Shown here in pieces: positions 25,035 through 34,380 of a DNA stretch of 64,000 nucleotides. Numbering within the stretch: position 1 is the stretch's first letter; every line of letters starts with the position of its first letter. The notes beneath the pieces are model-generated. The model ran no database searches and was not told where the DNA came from. It saw nothing but the letters and a program-made list of their open reading frames with translations. This DNA is from Lutibacter sp. A64 (lineage in GTDB: Bacteria > Bacteroidota > Bacteroidia > Flavobacteriales > Flavobacteriaceae), in the NCBI RefSeq assembly GCF_022429565.1, contig NZ_CP092487.1, forward strand, positions 2,994,001-3,058,000, in the 5' to 3' direction. Both the position numbers and the translations under genes were made by a program.

Positions 25035-25649
25035 ATGGTGCTACAATTTATTTTAGGGTTTTTAACCTCTTTTGTAGCGGCTACACCTCCTGGTTTATTA
25101 AATTTAACCTCTTTAAAAATTAGTTTAGAAAAAGGAAGACGAAAAAGTTATCATTTTGCTTTTGGTGTTACTTTTATTATTTTTATTCAAACATATATTT
25201 CATTAGTTTTTATAAATTACCTTCATAATACATCTTTTGTTGGAACATCTTTTCAACAAATTGCGGTAATTCTATTTGCGTTCCTTTCTATGTTCTTTTT
25301 ATACAAAGGAATAAAAGAGAAAAAAACACAAAAAATAAAAAAATCGAAAGTTAAAAACAGTTTTACGCTTGGTATAATTTTATCATCTGTAAATCTATTG
25401 GCAATTCCTTATTATTGCAGCGTTGGAAGTGCGTTAAAATCAAACGGATGGATGGATCTTACACAAATAAATATTTTAATTTTTGTGCTAGGTTCTGGAA
25501 TTGGAACTTTTTCTTTGTTAAGTATTTATAACAATTCAGCTAGATTAATTCAAAAGAAAATGGGTATAATCTCTAGAAATATCAATTTTGTTTTAGCTGG
25601 AATTACAGGTCTAATTGCGCTTATAACATTAATTCAATTACTAAATTGA
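25035..25649 (+). CDS. LysE/RhtB family translocator
   Basis: A 204-residue membrane protein with about six helices. Its start MVLQFILGFLTSFVAATPPGLLNLTSLKIS contains the family's N-terminal PPG-type turn. The middle has a basic cytoplasmic loop (KEKKTQKIKKSKVK) and two C-terminal helices. LysE/RhtB proteins export amino acids or related small metabolites. The substrate is not predictable. It sits between trmB (4 bp gap) and the alkyltransferase-like gene (4 bp overlap, TTGA), so translation of the next gene is probably coupled. Confidence 0.85.
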   Translation: MVLQFILGFLTSFVAATPPGLLNLTSLKISLEKGRRKSYHFAFGVTFIIFIQTYISLVFINYLHNTSFVGTSFQQIAVILFAFLSMFFLYKGIKEKKTQKIKKSKVKNSFTLGIILSSVNLLAIPYYCSVGSALKSNGWMDLTQINILIFVLGSGIGTFSLLSIYNNSARLIQKKMGIISRNINFVLAGITGLIALITLIQLLN

Positions 25650-25978
25650 AAGAGACTGATAATTTTTTCGATAAAGTTTATAAAGTAGCTGAACAAATTC
25701 CGTTTGGGCGTGTTACAAGTTATGGAGCAATTGCAAAATATTTGGGAGCTGCACGTTCGGCTAGAATGGTTGGTTGGGCTATGAATGCATCTCATAATAA
25801 TCAACAAGTCCCAGCCCATAGAGTTGTAAACAGAAAAGGTTTATTAACAGGAAAACACCATTTTGATGGCACCAATTTAATGCAGCAATTATTAGAAAGC
25901 GAGGGTGTTAAAGTTGTTGATAACCAAATTCAAAATTTTGATACTGTTTTTTGGGATCCATTTGAGGAATTATCCTAA
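25646..25978 (+). CDS. atl: Alkyltransferase-like (ATL) DNA-binding protein
   Basis: A 110-residue protein equal to the DNA-binding domain of O6-alkylguanine-DNA alkyltransferase: VYKVAEQIPFGRVTSYGAIAKYLG (helix-turn-helix) and MVGWAMNASHN. Where MGMT has the acceptor PCHRV it has VPAHRVVNRKG: the Cys is replaced by Ala. It therefore cannot accept an alkyl group and belongs to the ATL proteins, which bind O6-alkylguanine and hand lesions to nucleotide excision repair. It begins with TTG at 25646, overlapping the LysE stop codon; no better start exists because the conserved domain begins within a few residues. Confidence 0.9.
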   Translation: MKETDNFFDKVYKVAEQIPFGRVTSYGAIAKYLGAARSARMVGWAMNASHNNQQVPAHRVVNRKGLLTGKHHFDGTNLMQQLLESEGVKVVDNQIQNFDTVFWDPFEELS

Positions 25979-26056
25979 ATATTTATCTTAAAACACAGTG
26001 TAACATCTGCGGCATTACTTTTTAATACAAGTCTTTTTATATTCACCTGAACTCTG

Positions 26057-26064
26057 TATCTTTG
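26057..26064 (+). promoter_or_regulatory. -7 box of the Mrp gene
   Basis: TATCTTTG, a TAnnTTTG match, 28 bp before the ATG at 26093. Confidence 0.4.
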
Positions 26065-26092
26065 TTGTTTAGAATGATTTTATATAAAAATT

Positions 26093-27220
26093 ATGGCTTA
26101 TAATAAAAAAGATATCACAAAAGCACTTGAAACTATAACAGCACCCGGAGAAGGTAAAAGTTTAGTTGAAAGCGGAGCAGTTAAAAATATTGTTACTTTT
26201 GATAAAGAAATTATTGTAGATGTAACTATTAGTAACCCTACACTACAAGCAAAAAAGAAAGTTGAAGTTGAAATTATGAAAGCTGTTCACCAATATGTGG
26301 ATCAAAAAGCCGACGTAAAAGTAAATGTTACTTCAGAAGCACCACCGGTAGCGCCGTTAAAACCAGAAAAACCAAAAGTTCCTGGAATTAAAAATATTAT
26401 TGCAGTTGCCTCTGGAAAAGGAGGTGTAGGAAAATCTACAATTACTGCAAATATGGCGATTTCATTGCAAAAAATGGGCTTTAAAGTAGGTATTTTAGAT
26501 GCCGATATTTATGGACCATCAATACATTTAATGTATGATGTAGCAAATGCAAGACCGTTATCTACCGAAATTGAAGGTCGTTCAAAAATGTTACCAATAG
26601 AAAGTTACGGCGTAAAAATACTTTCATTAGGTTTCTTTACAGATGCAAATCAAGCCGTAATTTGGCGTGGAGCAATGGCTTCAAAAGCATTAAACCAAAT
26701 GATTTTTGATGCGTATTGGGGCGAATTAGATTTTCTTTTAATTGATTTACCTCCTGGAACAGGAGATATTCACTTATCAATTGTGCAAGCAGTTCCAATA
26801 ACAGGTGCTGTAATTGTAAGTACACCTCAAAATATTGCTTTAGCAGATGCTAAAAAAGGAGTGGCAATGTTTAAACAAGAAGCTATTAACGTACCTGTAT
26901 TAGGTATAGTTGAAAATATGAGTTACTTTACACCAGCAGAATTACCAGATAATAAATATTATATTTTTGGAAAAGATGGTGCAAAAAACTTAGCAGAAGA
27001 TATTGATACCGAATTTTTAGGTGAAGTGCCATTGGTACAAAGTATTAGAGAAGCAGGTGATGTTGGTCATCCAGTTGCTCTACAAGACAATACACCTTTA
27101 GAAAATGCGTTTACCACAATAACTAAAAATGCTTTATCTCAATTGGTAAAAAGAAATAAAAATTTACCTCCTACAGAAGTAGTAAGAATATCGACCATGA
27201 GTGGTTGTAGTACAAGTTAA
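26093..27220 (+). CDS. apbC: Mrp/ApbC-type iron-sulfur cluster carrier ATPase
   Basis: A 375-residue P-loop NTPase that carries and delivers [4Fe-4S] clusters. An N-terminal MIP18/DUF59 domain spans residues 1-85. A linker of Pro/Lys/Ala follows. The deviant Walker A is ASGKGGVGKSTITANMA at about 105, and GILDADIYGPSIH and IDLPPGTGD are Walker B/switch segments. Mrp proteins normally carry a CxxC pair in the C-terminal part. Here the segment VENMSYFTPAELPDNKYYIFG lacks it, whereas a Cys is present in the terminal MSGCSTS. The Nfu gene follows after 2 bp, so both are one cluster-delivery operon. Confidence 0.92.
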   Translation: MAYNKKDITKALETITAPGEGKSLVESGAVKNIVTFDKEIIVDVTISNPTLQAKKKVEVEIMKAVHQYVDQKADVKVNVTSEAPPVAPLKPEKPKVPGIKNIIAVASGKGGVGKSTITANMAISLQKMGFKVGILDADIYGPSIHLMYDVANARPLSTEIEGRSKMLPIESYGVKILSLGFFTDANQAVIWRGAMASKALNQMIFDAYWGELDFLLIDLPPGTGDIHLSIVQAVPITGAVIVSTPQNIALADAKKGVAMFKQEAINVPVLGIVENMSYFTPAELPDNKYYIFGKDGAKNLAEDIDTEFLGEVPLVQSIREAGDVGHPVALQDNTPLENAFTTITKNALSQLVKRNKNLPPTEVVRISTMSGCSTS

Positions 27221-27222
27221 TT

Positions 27223-27477
27223 ATGAAAATGAATCCAGAAGAACTAAAAGAAAACGTAGAAAATGCGTTACAAGAAATAAGGCCATATTTAGAAGCTGAC
27301 GGCGGAAACATCTCTTTGGTAGAAATTACTGAAGATACAGTAAGTGTTCAATTAGAAGGGGCTTGTTTAGGTTGTTCTGTAAATCAAATGACTCTAAAAA
27401 ATGGAGTTGAAGCCACCATAATTAAACATGCTCCTCAAATAAAAAGAGTGATAGAAATTAATGGTATTAAATTTTAA
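27223..27477 (+). CDS. nfuA: NifU C-terminal-domain (Nfu) iron-sulfur scaffold
   Basis: Eighty-four residues forming just the Nfu domain: ALQEIRPYLEADGGNISLVEI and GACLGCSVNQMTLKNGVEATI, with the CxxC cluster ligands in CLGC. The start can be 27223 or the second ATG at 27229. Nfu proteins receive [4Fe-4S] clusters from the SUF/ISC machinery and pass them to apoproteins. The 2-bp gap to the Mrp gene makes translational coupling likely. The symbol is approximate, since true NfuA also has a degenerate A-type domain that is missing here. Confidence 0.88.
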   Translation: MKMNPEELKENVENALQEIRPYLEADGGNISLVEITEDTVSVQLEGACLGCSVNQMTLKNGVEATIIKHAPQIKRVIEINGIKF

Positions 27478-27573
27478 ACAAGAGTACGTGAGCAATCCTA
27501 TTCTAGTTTATTTACGATACCTTTAAAATAACAAAATTAATAAAAGCTTAACTATTAAACGTTTGGCTTTTAT

Positions 27574-27581
27574 TATTTTTG
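27574..27581 (+). promoter_or_regulatory. Candidate -7 box of the DUF3108 gene
   Basis: TATTTTTG, 46 bp before the ATG at 27628; no TTG at standard spacing. Confidence 0.35.
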
Positions 27582-27627
27582 GAACAGATATTGTATTTCA
27601 CTAAAGAAACAAATTAGTATTATCCCA

Positions 27628-28434
27628 ATGAAAAAATATATTTTTATACTATTCCTTCTGATTTTTACTATATCGCATAGTCAAACGGTGAAATTTGATA
27701 CTGAAAAGCCAGAAAAAAAACTCGCATTTCAAGGTGGAGAATGGCTAAAGTTTAGAATGAGTTATAGTAACTTTTTTAATGCGGGCTATTCTACAATTGA
27801 AGTTAAAAACACTAAAAACTTAGGTAAAGATGCTTTTCATATTATTGGAAAAGGTAAATCTACCGGGCTTTTAAGTTTACTGTTTAAAGTTAAAGACGAT
27901 TATCAAACATTTATTTATAAAGAAACATTAAAGCCTTATCGATTTATTAGAAAAATTGACGAAGGAGGTTATACAAAAGATAAAGAAATTACGTTTGATT
28001 ATGACACAAAACAGGCAATAGTAAAAAATAACAAGAAAAACACAGAAACTAAGCATCCAATAAATGATGAAATTCAAGACATCCTTTCTTCACTTTATTT
28101 TTTAAGAAATCAAAAATTAAATAATTTAAAAGTTGGTCAAGAAATAGAATTATTAATGTTTTTTGATCAAGAAATTCATAATTTTAAATTGCTTTTTTTA
28201 GGAAAAGAAGTGATAAATACTAAGTTTGGTAAAATTAACTCTTTAGCTTTTAGACCTATGGTACAAGCAGGTAGAGTTTTTAAAGAACAAGAAAGTGTTA
28301 CTGTTTGGGTAAGTGATGATGATAATAAAATTCCATTGAGAATTAAAGCATCACTTGCGGTTGGATCTCTTAGGGCAGATTTAGATGCTTTTAAAGGATT
28401 AGCGCATCCTTTTAACATTATTTTTGACAATTAA
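27628..28434 (+). CDS. Exported DUF3108 domain protein
   Basis: A 268-residue protein with a signal peptide (MKKYIFILFLLIFTISHSQ) and otherwise beta-rich sequence: LAFQGGEWLKFRMSYSNFF, then DDYQTFIYKETLKPYRFIRKI and VTVWVSDDDNKIPLRIKASL. This layout is that of DUF3108, a periplasmic family with a barrel- or LolA-like strand pattern and no assigned reaction. It lies immediately upstream of the M23 lipoprotein gene, whose promoter box starts just after its stop codon, so the two are close but separately transcribable. Confidence 0.82.
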   Translation: MKKYIFILFLLIFTISHSQTVKFDTEKPEKKLAFQGGEWLKFRMSYSNFFNAGYSTIEVKNTKNLGKDAFHIIGKGKSTGLLSLLFKVKDDYQTFIYKETLKPYRFIRKIDEGGYTKDKEITFDYDTKQAIVKNNKKNTETKHPINDEIQDILSSLYFLRNQKLNNLKVGQEIELLMFFDQEIHNFKLLFLGKEVINTKFGKINSLAFRPMVQAGRVFKEQESVTVWVSDDDNKIPLRIKASLAVGSLRADLDAFKGLAHPFNIIFDN

Positions 28435-28438
28435 ATTG

Positions 28439-28446
28439 TACTTTTG
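28439..28446 (+). promoter_or_regulatory. -7 box of the M23 lipoprotein gene
   Basis: TACTTTTG, beginning 4 bp after the DUF3108 stop codon and 41 bp before the TTG start at 28487. It lies inside the longer open frame, which supports the shorter start. Confidence 0.45.
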
Positions 28447-28486
28447 TGTTTTATTTTTTAATTCAAATAAAAATCCAAATAAAACA

Positions 28487-29758
28487 TTGAAAAAACTAAT
28501 TACATTTATACTATTTGCAGTATTAATTTCTTGTAAAGAAAATAAACCAGAAGTAGTTAATATTCCTAAAAAAGTAGCACCAGTAGTTGTAGAAGAATTT
28601 GGGTTTAAATTAAACGATTATAAAGTAATAAATGACACTATTAAATCTGGTGAAAATTTTAGTGAAATTTTAGATAGACACCGTATAGCATACCCAAAAG
28701 TATTAGAAATTGTAAATAAAATTAAAGATACTTTTAATGTTAGAAAAATAAAAAGTGGAATTCCTTATACCATTTTAGCAAAAAACGATTCTACCGAGCA
28801 AGCACAAGTTTTTATTTATCAGCATTCAAAAGTTAGATATACAGTAATAGATTTTAAAGATTCTATTACAACCGCATATAATGGTCAAAAACCAGTAAGA
28901 AAAGAATTAAAGACTGCTTCGGGTATTATTACCAATAACCTTTCACAAACTATGGATGATTTAGGTTATAGTTCTTATTTAACATCAAAAATGGCAGATC
29001 AAATCTATGCTTGGACCATAGATTTTTCGAGACTTCAAAAAAACGATAAATTTAAAATTATATACGAACAATTATATATAAATGATACTGTTCCTGTTGG
29101 AATAGGAGAGGTTAAAGCTTCCTTTTTTGAACATGGTGGTAAACCATTTTATGCATTTCAATTTGTTGCCGATACAACTTTAAATATTCCAGATTATTTT
29201 GATGATGAAGCCAATAATTTACGTCGTCAATTTTTAAAAATGCCGATTCAATTTGGAAGACTTTCATCTCGGTATAATTTAAAACGAAGAATTGCTTTTT
29301 ACGGAAATAAAATTAGACCACACTTGGGTACTGATTTTGCCGCTCCAATTGGAACGCCAATTATGGCTACGGCAAATGGTGTTGTAACAGAATCTCGTAG
29401 AAAAGGAGGAAATGGTAATTATGTAAAAATTCGTCATAATAGTACTTATAGCACGCAATATTTACATATGAGTAAACGAAAAGTTAAAGTTGGTGATGTT
29501 GTAAAACAAGGAGATGTTATTGGATTAATTGGTATGACAGGGAATACCTCTGGGCCGCACGTTTGTTATCGTTTTTGGAAAAATGGTAAGCAGGTAGACC
29601 CATTAAAACAAGAGTTGCCAGCTGCAGAACCTATGAAAGATGCTATGAAACCTACTTATTTTAATTTTATAGAGCCTCTAAAAAAAGAATTAGATGCTAT
29701 AGAATACCCAGAAATGAGTAATGTTGTAGTTGAACAAGAAGAAGAATTAAATTCATAA
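28487..29758 (+). CDS. M23-family LytM-domain lipoprotein with altered HxH motif
   Basis: Started at TTG 28487 the protein (423 residues) begins [20 protein letters not shown], a classic lipoprotein signal with Cys17; the longer open frame from 28424 lacks a signal and spans the promoter. Residues about 70-130 resemble a LysM-like/OapA region, and the M23 domain lies at about 275-380: [18 protein letters not shown] has the first zinc His and Asp of HxxxD. The usual GPHLHF is GPHVCYRFW, so the second His of HxH is Cys. The enzyme may use Cys as a zinc ligand or may be an inactive activator like EnvC. It precedes pgi by 10 bp. Confidence 0.88.
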   Translation: MKKLITFILFAVLISCKENKPEVVNIPKKVAPVVVEEFGFKLNDYKVINDTIKSGENFSEILDRHRIAYPKVLEIVNKIKDTFNVRKIKSGIPYTILAKNDSTEQAQVFIYQHSKVRYTVIDFKDSITTAYNGQKPVRKELKTASGIITNNLSQTMDDLGYSSYLTSKMADQIYAWTIDFSRLQKNDKFKIIYEQLYINDTVPVGIGEVKASFFEHGGKPFYAFQFVADTTLNIPDYFDDEANNLRRQFLKMPIQFGRLSSRYNLKRRIAFYGNKIRPHLGTDFAAPIGTPIMATANGVVTESRRKGGNGNYVKIRHNSTYSTQYLHMSKRKVKVGDVVKQGDVIGLIGMTGNTSGPHVCYRFWKNGKQVDPLKQELPAAEPMKDAMKPTYFNFIEPLKKELDAIEYPEMSNVVVEQEEELNS

Positions 29759-29768
29759 ATTAATACTG

Positions 29769-31337
29769 ATGAAAAATATAAACCCTACTGAAACTAATGC
29801 TTGGAAAAAACTTACTAACCATTATAATGCAGTAAAAGACCTTCATTTAAAGTCGCTTTTTAACGATGACGCTACTAGAAAAGAAACATTTACACTTAAT
29901 TTTAACGAGTTTGAATTTGACTTTTCTAAAAACAGGATAACCAAAGAAACTATAGAATACCTTTTAGAATTAGCAAATGAGTCTGATTTAAAAAGTGCTA
30001 TGGATGCTTATTTTTCTGGAGAAAAAATTAATGAAACCGAAAAAAGAGCTGTATTACATACTGCTTTAAGAAATCAAACAGCAACAGAGATTTTAGTTGA
30101 TGGTAAAAATGTAATGCCAGAAGTAAAAGAAACACTAAGTAAAATGGAATTTTTTACTAATAAAGTTGTTTCTGGTGAATGGAAAGGGTATACAAATAAA
30201 TCTATTACAGATGTTGTAAATATTGGTATTGGAGGATCAGATTTAGGACCTGATATGGTTGTAGAATCATTAAAATATTATAAAAATCATTTAAATGTAC
30301 ATTTTGTTTCAAATATAGATGGAGACCATGTTCAAGAAACTATCAAAAATCTAAACCCTGAAACTACCTTGTTTGTAATTGTTTCAAAAACATTTACCAC
30401 GCAAGAAACCTTAACAAATGCTACCACTATAAAAAAATGGTTTTTACAAACTGCTTCAGAAAAAGATGTTGCTAAACACTTTGTTGCAGTTTCAACAAAC
30501 TTAAAAACAGTTAGTGAATTTGGAATTGATAGCGATAATATTTTTACAATGTGGGACTGGGTTGGTGGTCGTTTTTCATTGTGGAGCACTGTTGGACTTA
30601 CTATTAGTTTAGCTGTAGGATTCCAAAATTTTAAAGACCTATTAATTGGTGCTTTTGAAATGGATGAATACTTTAAAAATACACCTTTTGAAAAAAATGC
30701 GCCTGTTATTTCAAGTTTAATTGGTATTTGGTACACTAATTTTTTCGAAAGTGAAAGCGAAGTTATTTTACCATACTCTCAATACTTAAGTAAACTTGCA
30801 CCATACTTGCAACAGGCTATTATGGAAAGTAATGGTAAAAGTGTTGATAGAAACGGAAACCGTGTTAACTATCAAACAGGAAATATTATTTGGGGAAGCC
30901 CTGGTACAAACTCTCAACATGCTTTTATGCAATTGTTGCACCAAGGAACTAAATTAATACCTGCAGATTTTATTGGATTTAAAGAGTCGCTTTATGGAAA
31001 TACTGAACACCATACTAAATTAATGGCTAATTTCTATGGCCAAACACAAGCTTTGGCTGAAGGAAAAACTAAAGAAGAAGCACATTTAGATTTAAAAACA
31101 CAGGGTAAAATTGATGAAATTGAAACATTGCTTCCATTTAAAGTTTTTGAAGGAAACAAACCAAGTACTAGTATTTTAATAGATAAATTAACACCAAAAA
31201 CCTTAGGTGGTTTAATTGCGTTTTATGAACATAAAATATTTATTCAAGGTATTATTTGGAATATTTACAGTTTCGATCAATTTGGAGTAGAACTAGGGAA
31301 AGAATTAGCACATAAAAATCTTCAAAAAAACAACTAA
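29769..31337 (+). CDS. pgi: Glucose-6-phosphate isomerase
   Basis: Interconverts glucose 6-phosphate and fructose 6-phosphate. The 522 residues carry both family signatures: [18 protein letters not shown] at about 263 and [22 protein letters not shown] at about 380. [17 protein letters not shown] is the phosphate-binding segment at about 152. The length is a little below that of the usual 545-residue enzyme, with no gap in the catalytic regions. It follows the M23 gene by 10 bp, an arrangement I cannot link functionally, and is followed by a perfect hairpin element at 31377-31456. Confidence 0.96.
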   Translation: MKNINPTETNAWKKLTNHYNAVKDLHLKSLFNDDATRKETFTLNFNEFEFDFSKNRITKETIEYLLELANESDLKSAMDAYFSGEKINETEKRAVLHTALRNQTATEILVDGKNVMPEVKETLSKMEFFTNKVVSGEWKGYTNKSITDVVNIGIGGSDLGPDMVVESLKYYKNHLNVHFVSNIDGDHVQETIKNLNPETTLFVIVSKTFTTQETLTNATTIKKWFLQTASEKDVAKHFVAVSTNLKTVSEFGIDSDNIFTMWDWVGGRFSLWSTVGLTISLAVGFQNFKDLLIGAFEMDEYFKNTPFEKNAPVISSLIGIWYTNFFESESEVILPYSQYLSKLAPYLQQAIMESNGKSVDRNGNRVNYQTGNIIWGSPGTNSQHAFMQLLHQGTKLIPADFIGFKESLYGNTEHHTKLMANFYGQTQALAEGKTKEEAHLDLKTQGKIDEIETLLPFKVFEGNKPSTSILIDKLTPKTLGGLIAFYEHKIFIQGIIWNIYSFDQFGVELGKELAHKNLQKNN

Positions 31338-31376
31338 AATATAAAGGAAAATAATTTTACATCCTTTCTAGGTTTA

Positions 31377-31456
31377 AAAGCTGTCTAAAAAGCAAATTTT
31401 CATCTGTCTGAACTTATTTTCAGAATAATGAATTTTTATATTTTTTAGACAGCTTT
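31377..31456. repeat. Compound hairpin element with CTGTCTAA arms and a nested REP-like core
   Basis: Perfect 15-bp outer arms AAAGCTGTCTAAAAA (31377-31391) and TTTTTAGACAGCTTT (31442-31456) enclose a REP-like core, CTGAACTTATTTTCAG at about 31408-31423. The architecture is the same as that of the element at 8282-8421, with 80 bp here against 140 bp there. It begins 40 bp after the pgi stop codon and could end its transcription, but no long T-run follows the right arm on the plus strand. Confidence 0.6.
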
Positions 31457-31815
31457 CTAATTTTAGAAAAAATCTGTTATTTTAACCTTAAAAATTAGAT
31501 TTTACGATATACTGAACTAAAAAAAAGGGGAATAAATACATTCTAAAGAAGAATTTATTAGAAAAATAAGAATAAACTTATAAAAATTTCTTTTTTTAAA
31601 AAAGTAATCTCATAAAAAAAACACTCCATTTTTAACATATTATTAATTTATATTAACATTTGAATATTTACACCTATCTGATTATCAATAAACTCATCTA
31701 TTTATTGTATATTTATGGTTCTTAATTAAATGTTAAAGTTTAACAATTAATTAAAGGTAGAATCAACAAAATATTGCATTTTTGCAGGACATTTAATTCA
31801 AATTAAAATTTAAAA
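31457..31815 (+). other. Leader region of the TonB receptor operon
   Basis: About 360 bp of very AT-rich sequence without an open frame. CATTTTTG at 31777-31784, one mismatch from TAnnTTTG, lies 32 bp before the receptor ATG and is the best promoter candidate. I see no riboswitch-like conserved block; the stretch otherwise holds nothing I can name. Confidence 0.35.
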
Positions 31816-34362
31816 ATGAGAAAATTTAAACATTTATTAATGGTAGTAGTACTTTGTACTTCCGCTACTATTTTTGCTCAAACAAAACTTACTGGAAAAG
31901 TAGTTGACGAAACAAGTCAGCCTTTACCTGGAGCTTCTATTGTTGTTAAAGGATCTAGCACAGGAGTTTCTACAGATTTTGATGGAAATTTCACATTAGA
32001 AACATCTATTTCTAGTGGTACTATTGTAGTTTCATTTGTTGGATATGAAACTAAAACTTTAACATTTAGCGGTAGTAAAAGTTTAGGAGAGATAGCATTA
32101 AAGTTATCTGCCGAATCTTTATCTGAAATTGTAATTACTGCTACTTCTTTTGCAGTAGACAGAAAAACACCAGTTGCTGTGTCAACAGTAAAAGCAGATG
32201 TTATTGAACACAAATTAGGATCTCAAGAATTTCCTGAAATCTTAAAATCTACACCTGGTGTATACGCTACTAAATCTGGTGGTGGTTTTGGTGATAGTAG
32301 AATAAACTTAAGAGGTTTTGAATCTGCAAACGTTGCAGTTATGATTAATGGTGTACCTGTTAATGATATGGAAAACGGTTGGGTTTATTGGTCTAACTGG
32401 GCTGGTTTAGCAGATGTAACAAGTGCTATGCAGGTTCAAAGAGGTTTAGGGGCTTCTAAAGTTGCTGTACCTTCTATTGGTGGTACTATTAATATTTTAT
32501 CTAAAACTACTGATATTGAAAAAGGTGGTAACGTTTTTGTAGGTGTTGGTAATGATGGTTACCAAAAATACGGAGCAACTGTTTCAACAGGTTTACTTGA
32601 CAATGGATTTGCAGTAACTGCTTCTGGAGCTAAAACAAAAGGTGATGGTTATGTAGATGGTACCGAATTTGAAGGTTACAACTATTTCATAAATATATCT
32701 AAACAATTAGGTGATAATCATAAATTATCATTTACATCATTTGGTGCACCACAAACACACGGACAAAGACAAAATAGAAGTTCTATTGAAACTTATAGAA
32801 ATGCTGAAAGTGGAATTAAATTTAACCCAGACTGGGGTATTAAAAATGGAGCAGCATTTTCTATAGAAAATAACTTCTACCACAAATCTCAAACATCTTT
32901 AAACCACTATTGGACAATTAGTGATAAATCTAATTTATCAACTGCACTTTATGCTTCTTGGGGTACTGGTGGAGGAAGTGGTACTGCTGGTGATGACAGA
33001 AGTTTATTTAATGTAAGATTAGGTGGTGATGACCAACCAGTAGATATTGATAATATTGTTGATATAAATAGAGAAAGAGGAACTCAAGGTTTAGGATCTA
33101 TAGCTTATTTAAGAGCTTCAAGAAATGACCACGAATGGTATGGTGTTTTATCAACATTTAAAACAGATTTAACTGATAATCTTGCTTTTGTTGCAGGTCT
33201 TGATTTAAGAACATATACAGGAAAACACTTTTCTGTAGTTGAAGATTTATTAGGAGGTTCTTACGCTGAAGATAATGCAAATGTTAACAATCCAAACGCT
33301 GCTTTAAAAGTAGGTGATAAACGTGACTACTGGAATGATGGTGAAGTAGGATGGCAAGGTTTATTTACTCAATTAGAATACAATAAAGATAATTTAGCAA
33401 CTTTTATATCTGCGTCTGTATCTAACTCTTCTTTTAGAAGAATAGATTATTTCAACTATTTAGATAGCGATCCAAACCAAAAAACTGATAAATACGACTT
33501 CGTAGGTTTTGGTGTTAAAGGGGGGGCTAACTATAACTTAGATGATAATAATAATGTTTTTGCAAACATAGGTTATTTTGAAAAAGCAGGTGGATTTGAT
33601 GCTGTATTCTTAGGATATGACAATGAAGCTGAAAACATTAATGAAGATGCTGAAAATCAAAAAATATTTAGTGCTGAACTTGGTTATGGTTATAGAAATG
33701 ATAATTTATCATTTAACTTAAACCTTTATAGAACACAATGGGATGATAGAACATTTACAGATAACTTCTCAGTTGACAATGTAGATTACTTTGTGAATTT
33801 ATTAGGTGTAAATGCACTTCACCAAGGTATTGAATTAGATGCTGTATATAGAGCTTCTGATAAGCTTACTTTAACAGGTATGGTTTCTTTAGGAGACTGG
33901 ACTTGGACTAACAACATTGAAAATGTTCAAGTTTATAATGATAGTCAAGAAGCTGTTGGAGATCCATACAGTTTATATATAAAAGATTTAAAAGTAGGTG
34001 ATGCAGCTCAAACAACTGCAGCATTAGGGTTGGATTATGAATTAATGGATAAAACACATTTTACTGTAGATTATAATTATTTTGGTGACTATTATGCAGA
34101 CTTTGAACCAAATAATAGAACAACTGCTACAGACACCGCTCAAGCTTGGAAAGCTCCTGAATATGGAATCTTTGATGCAAGTTTAAGATATGGATTTAAA
34201 TTCGGTGAATTTGACACAGTACTTACAGCTAGAATGAATAATGTATTTAATACAGAATATATTTCTGATGCTATAGATGGTGGAGCTCATGATTCTAATA
34301 CAGCTTCAGTATGGTATGGATACGGAAGAACATTCAACTTTAGCGCTAAAATTAATTTTTAA
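31816..34362 (+). CDS. TonB-dependent receptor with carboxypeptidase-like N-terminal domain
   Basis: An 848-residue outer-membrane receptor. A signal peptide (MRKFKHLLMVVVLCTSATIFAQ) is followed by the carboxypeptidase-regulatory-like domain typical of Bacteroidota receptors (TGKVVDETSQPLPGASIVVKG, residues 25-105). The TonB-box/plug region at about 105-230 has IVITATSFAVDRKTP, RGFESANVAVMINGVPVNDMENGW and SIGGTINILSKTT; the 22-strand barrel ends in a terminal aromatic (FSAKINF). It is shorter than SusC proteins, and the partner encoded 18 bp downstream is not SusD-like. The ligand is unknown. Confidence 0.93.
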   Translation: MRKFKHLLMVVVLCTSATIFAQTKLTGKVVDETSQPLPGASIVVKGSSTGVSTDFDGNFTLETSISSGTIVVSFVGYETKTLTFSGSKSLGEIALKLSAESLSEIVITATSFAVDRKTPVAVSTVKADVIEHKLGSQEFPEILKSTPGVYATKSGGGFGDSRINLRGFESANVAVMINGVPVNDMENGWVYWSNWAGLADVTSAMQVQRGLGASKVAVPSIGGTINILSKTTDIEKGGNVFVGVGNDGYQKYGATVSTGLLDNGFAVTASGAKTKGDGYVDGTEFEGYNYFINISKQLGDNHKLSFTSFGAPQTHGQRQNRSSIETYRNAESGIKFNPDWGIKNGAAFSIENNFYHKSQTSLNHYWTISDKSNLSTALYASWGTGGGSGTAGDDRSLFNVRLGGDDQPVDIDNIVDINRERGTQGLGSIAYLRASRNDHEWYGVLSTFKTDLTDNLAFVAGLDLRTYTGKHFSVVEDLLGGSYAEDNANVNNPNAALKVGDKRDYWNDGEVGWQGLFTQLEYNKDNLATFISASVSNSSFRRIDYFNYLDSDPNQKTDKYDFVGFGVKGGANYNLDDNNNVFANIGYFEKAGGFDAVFLGYDNEAENINEDAENQKIFSAELGYGYRNDNLSFNLNLYRTQWDDRTFTDNFSVDNVDYFVNLLGVNALHQGIELDAVYRASDKLTLTGMVSLGDWTWTNNIENVQVYNDSQEAVGDPYSLYIKDLKVGDAAQTTAALGLDYELMDKTHFTVDYNYFGDYYADFEPNNRTTATDTAQAWKAPEYGIFDASLRYGFKFGEFDTVLTARMNNVFNTEYISDAIDGGAHDSNTASVWYGYGRTFNFSAKINF

Positions 34363-34380
34363 TAAAAAAAATATTAAACA

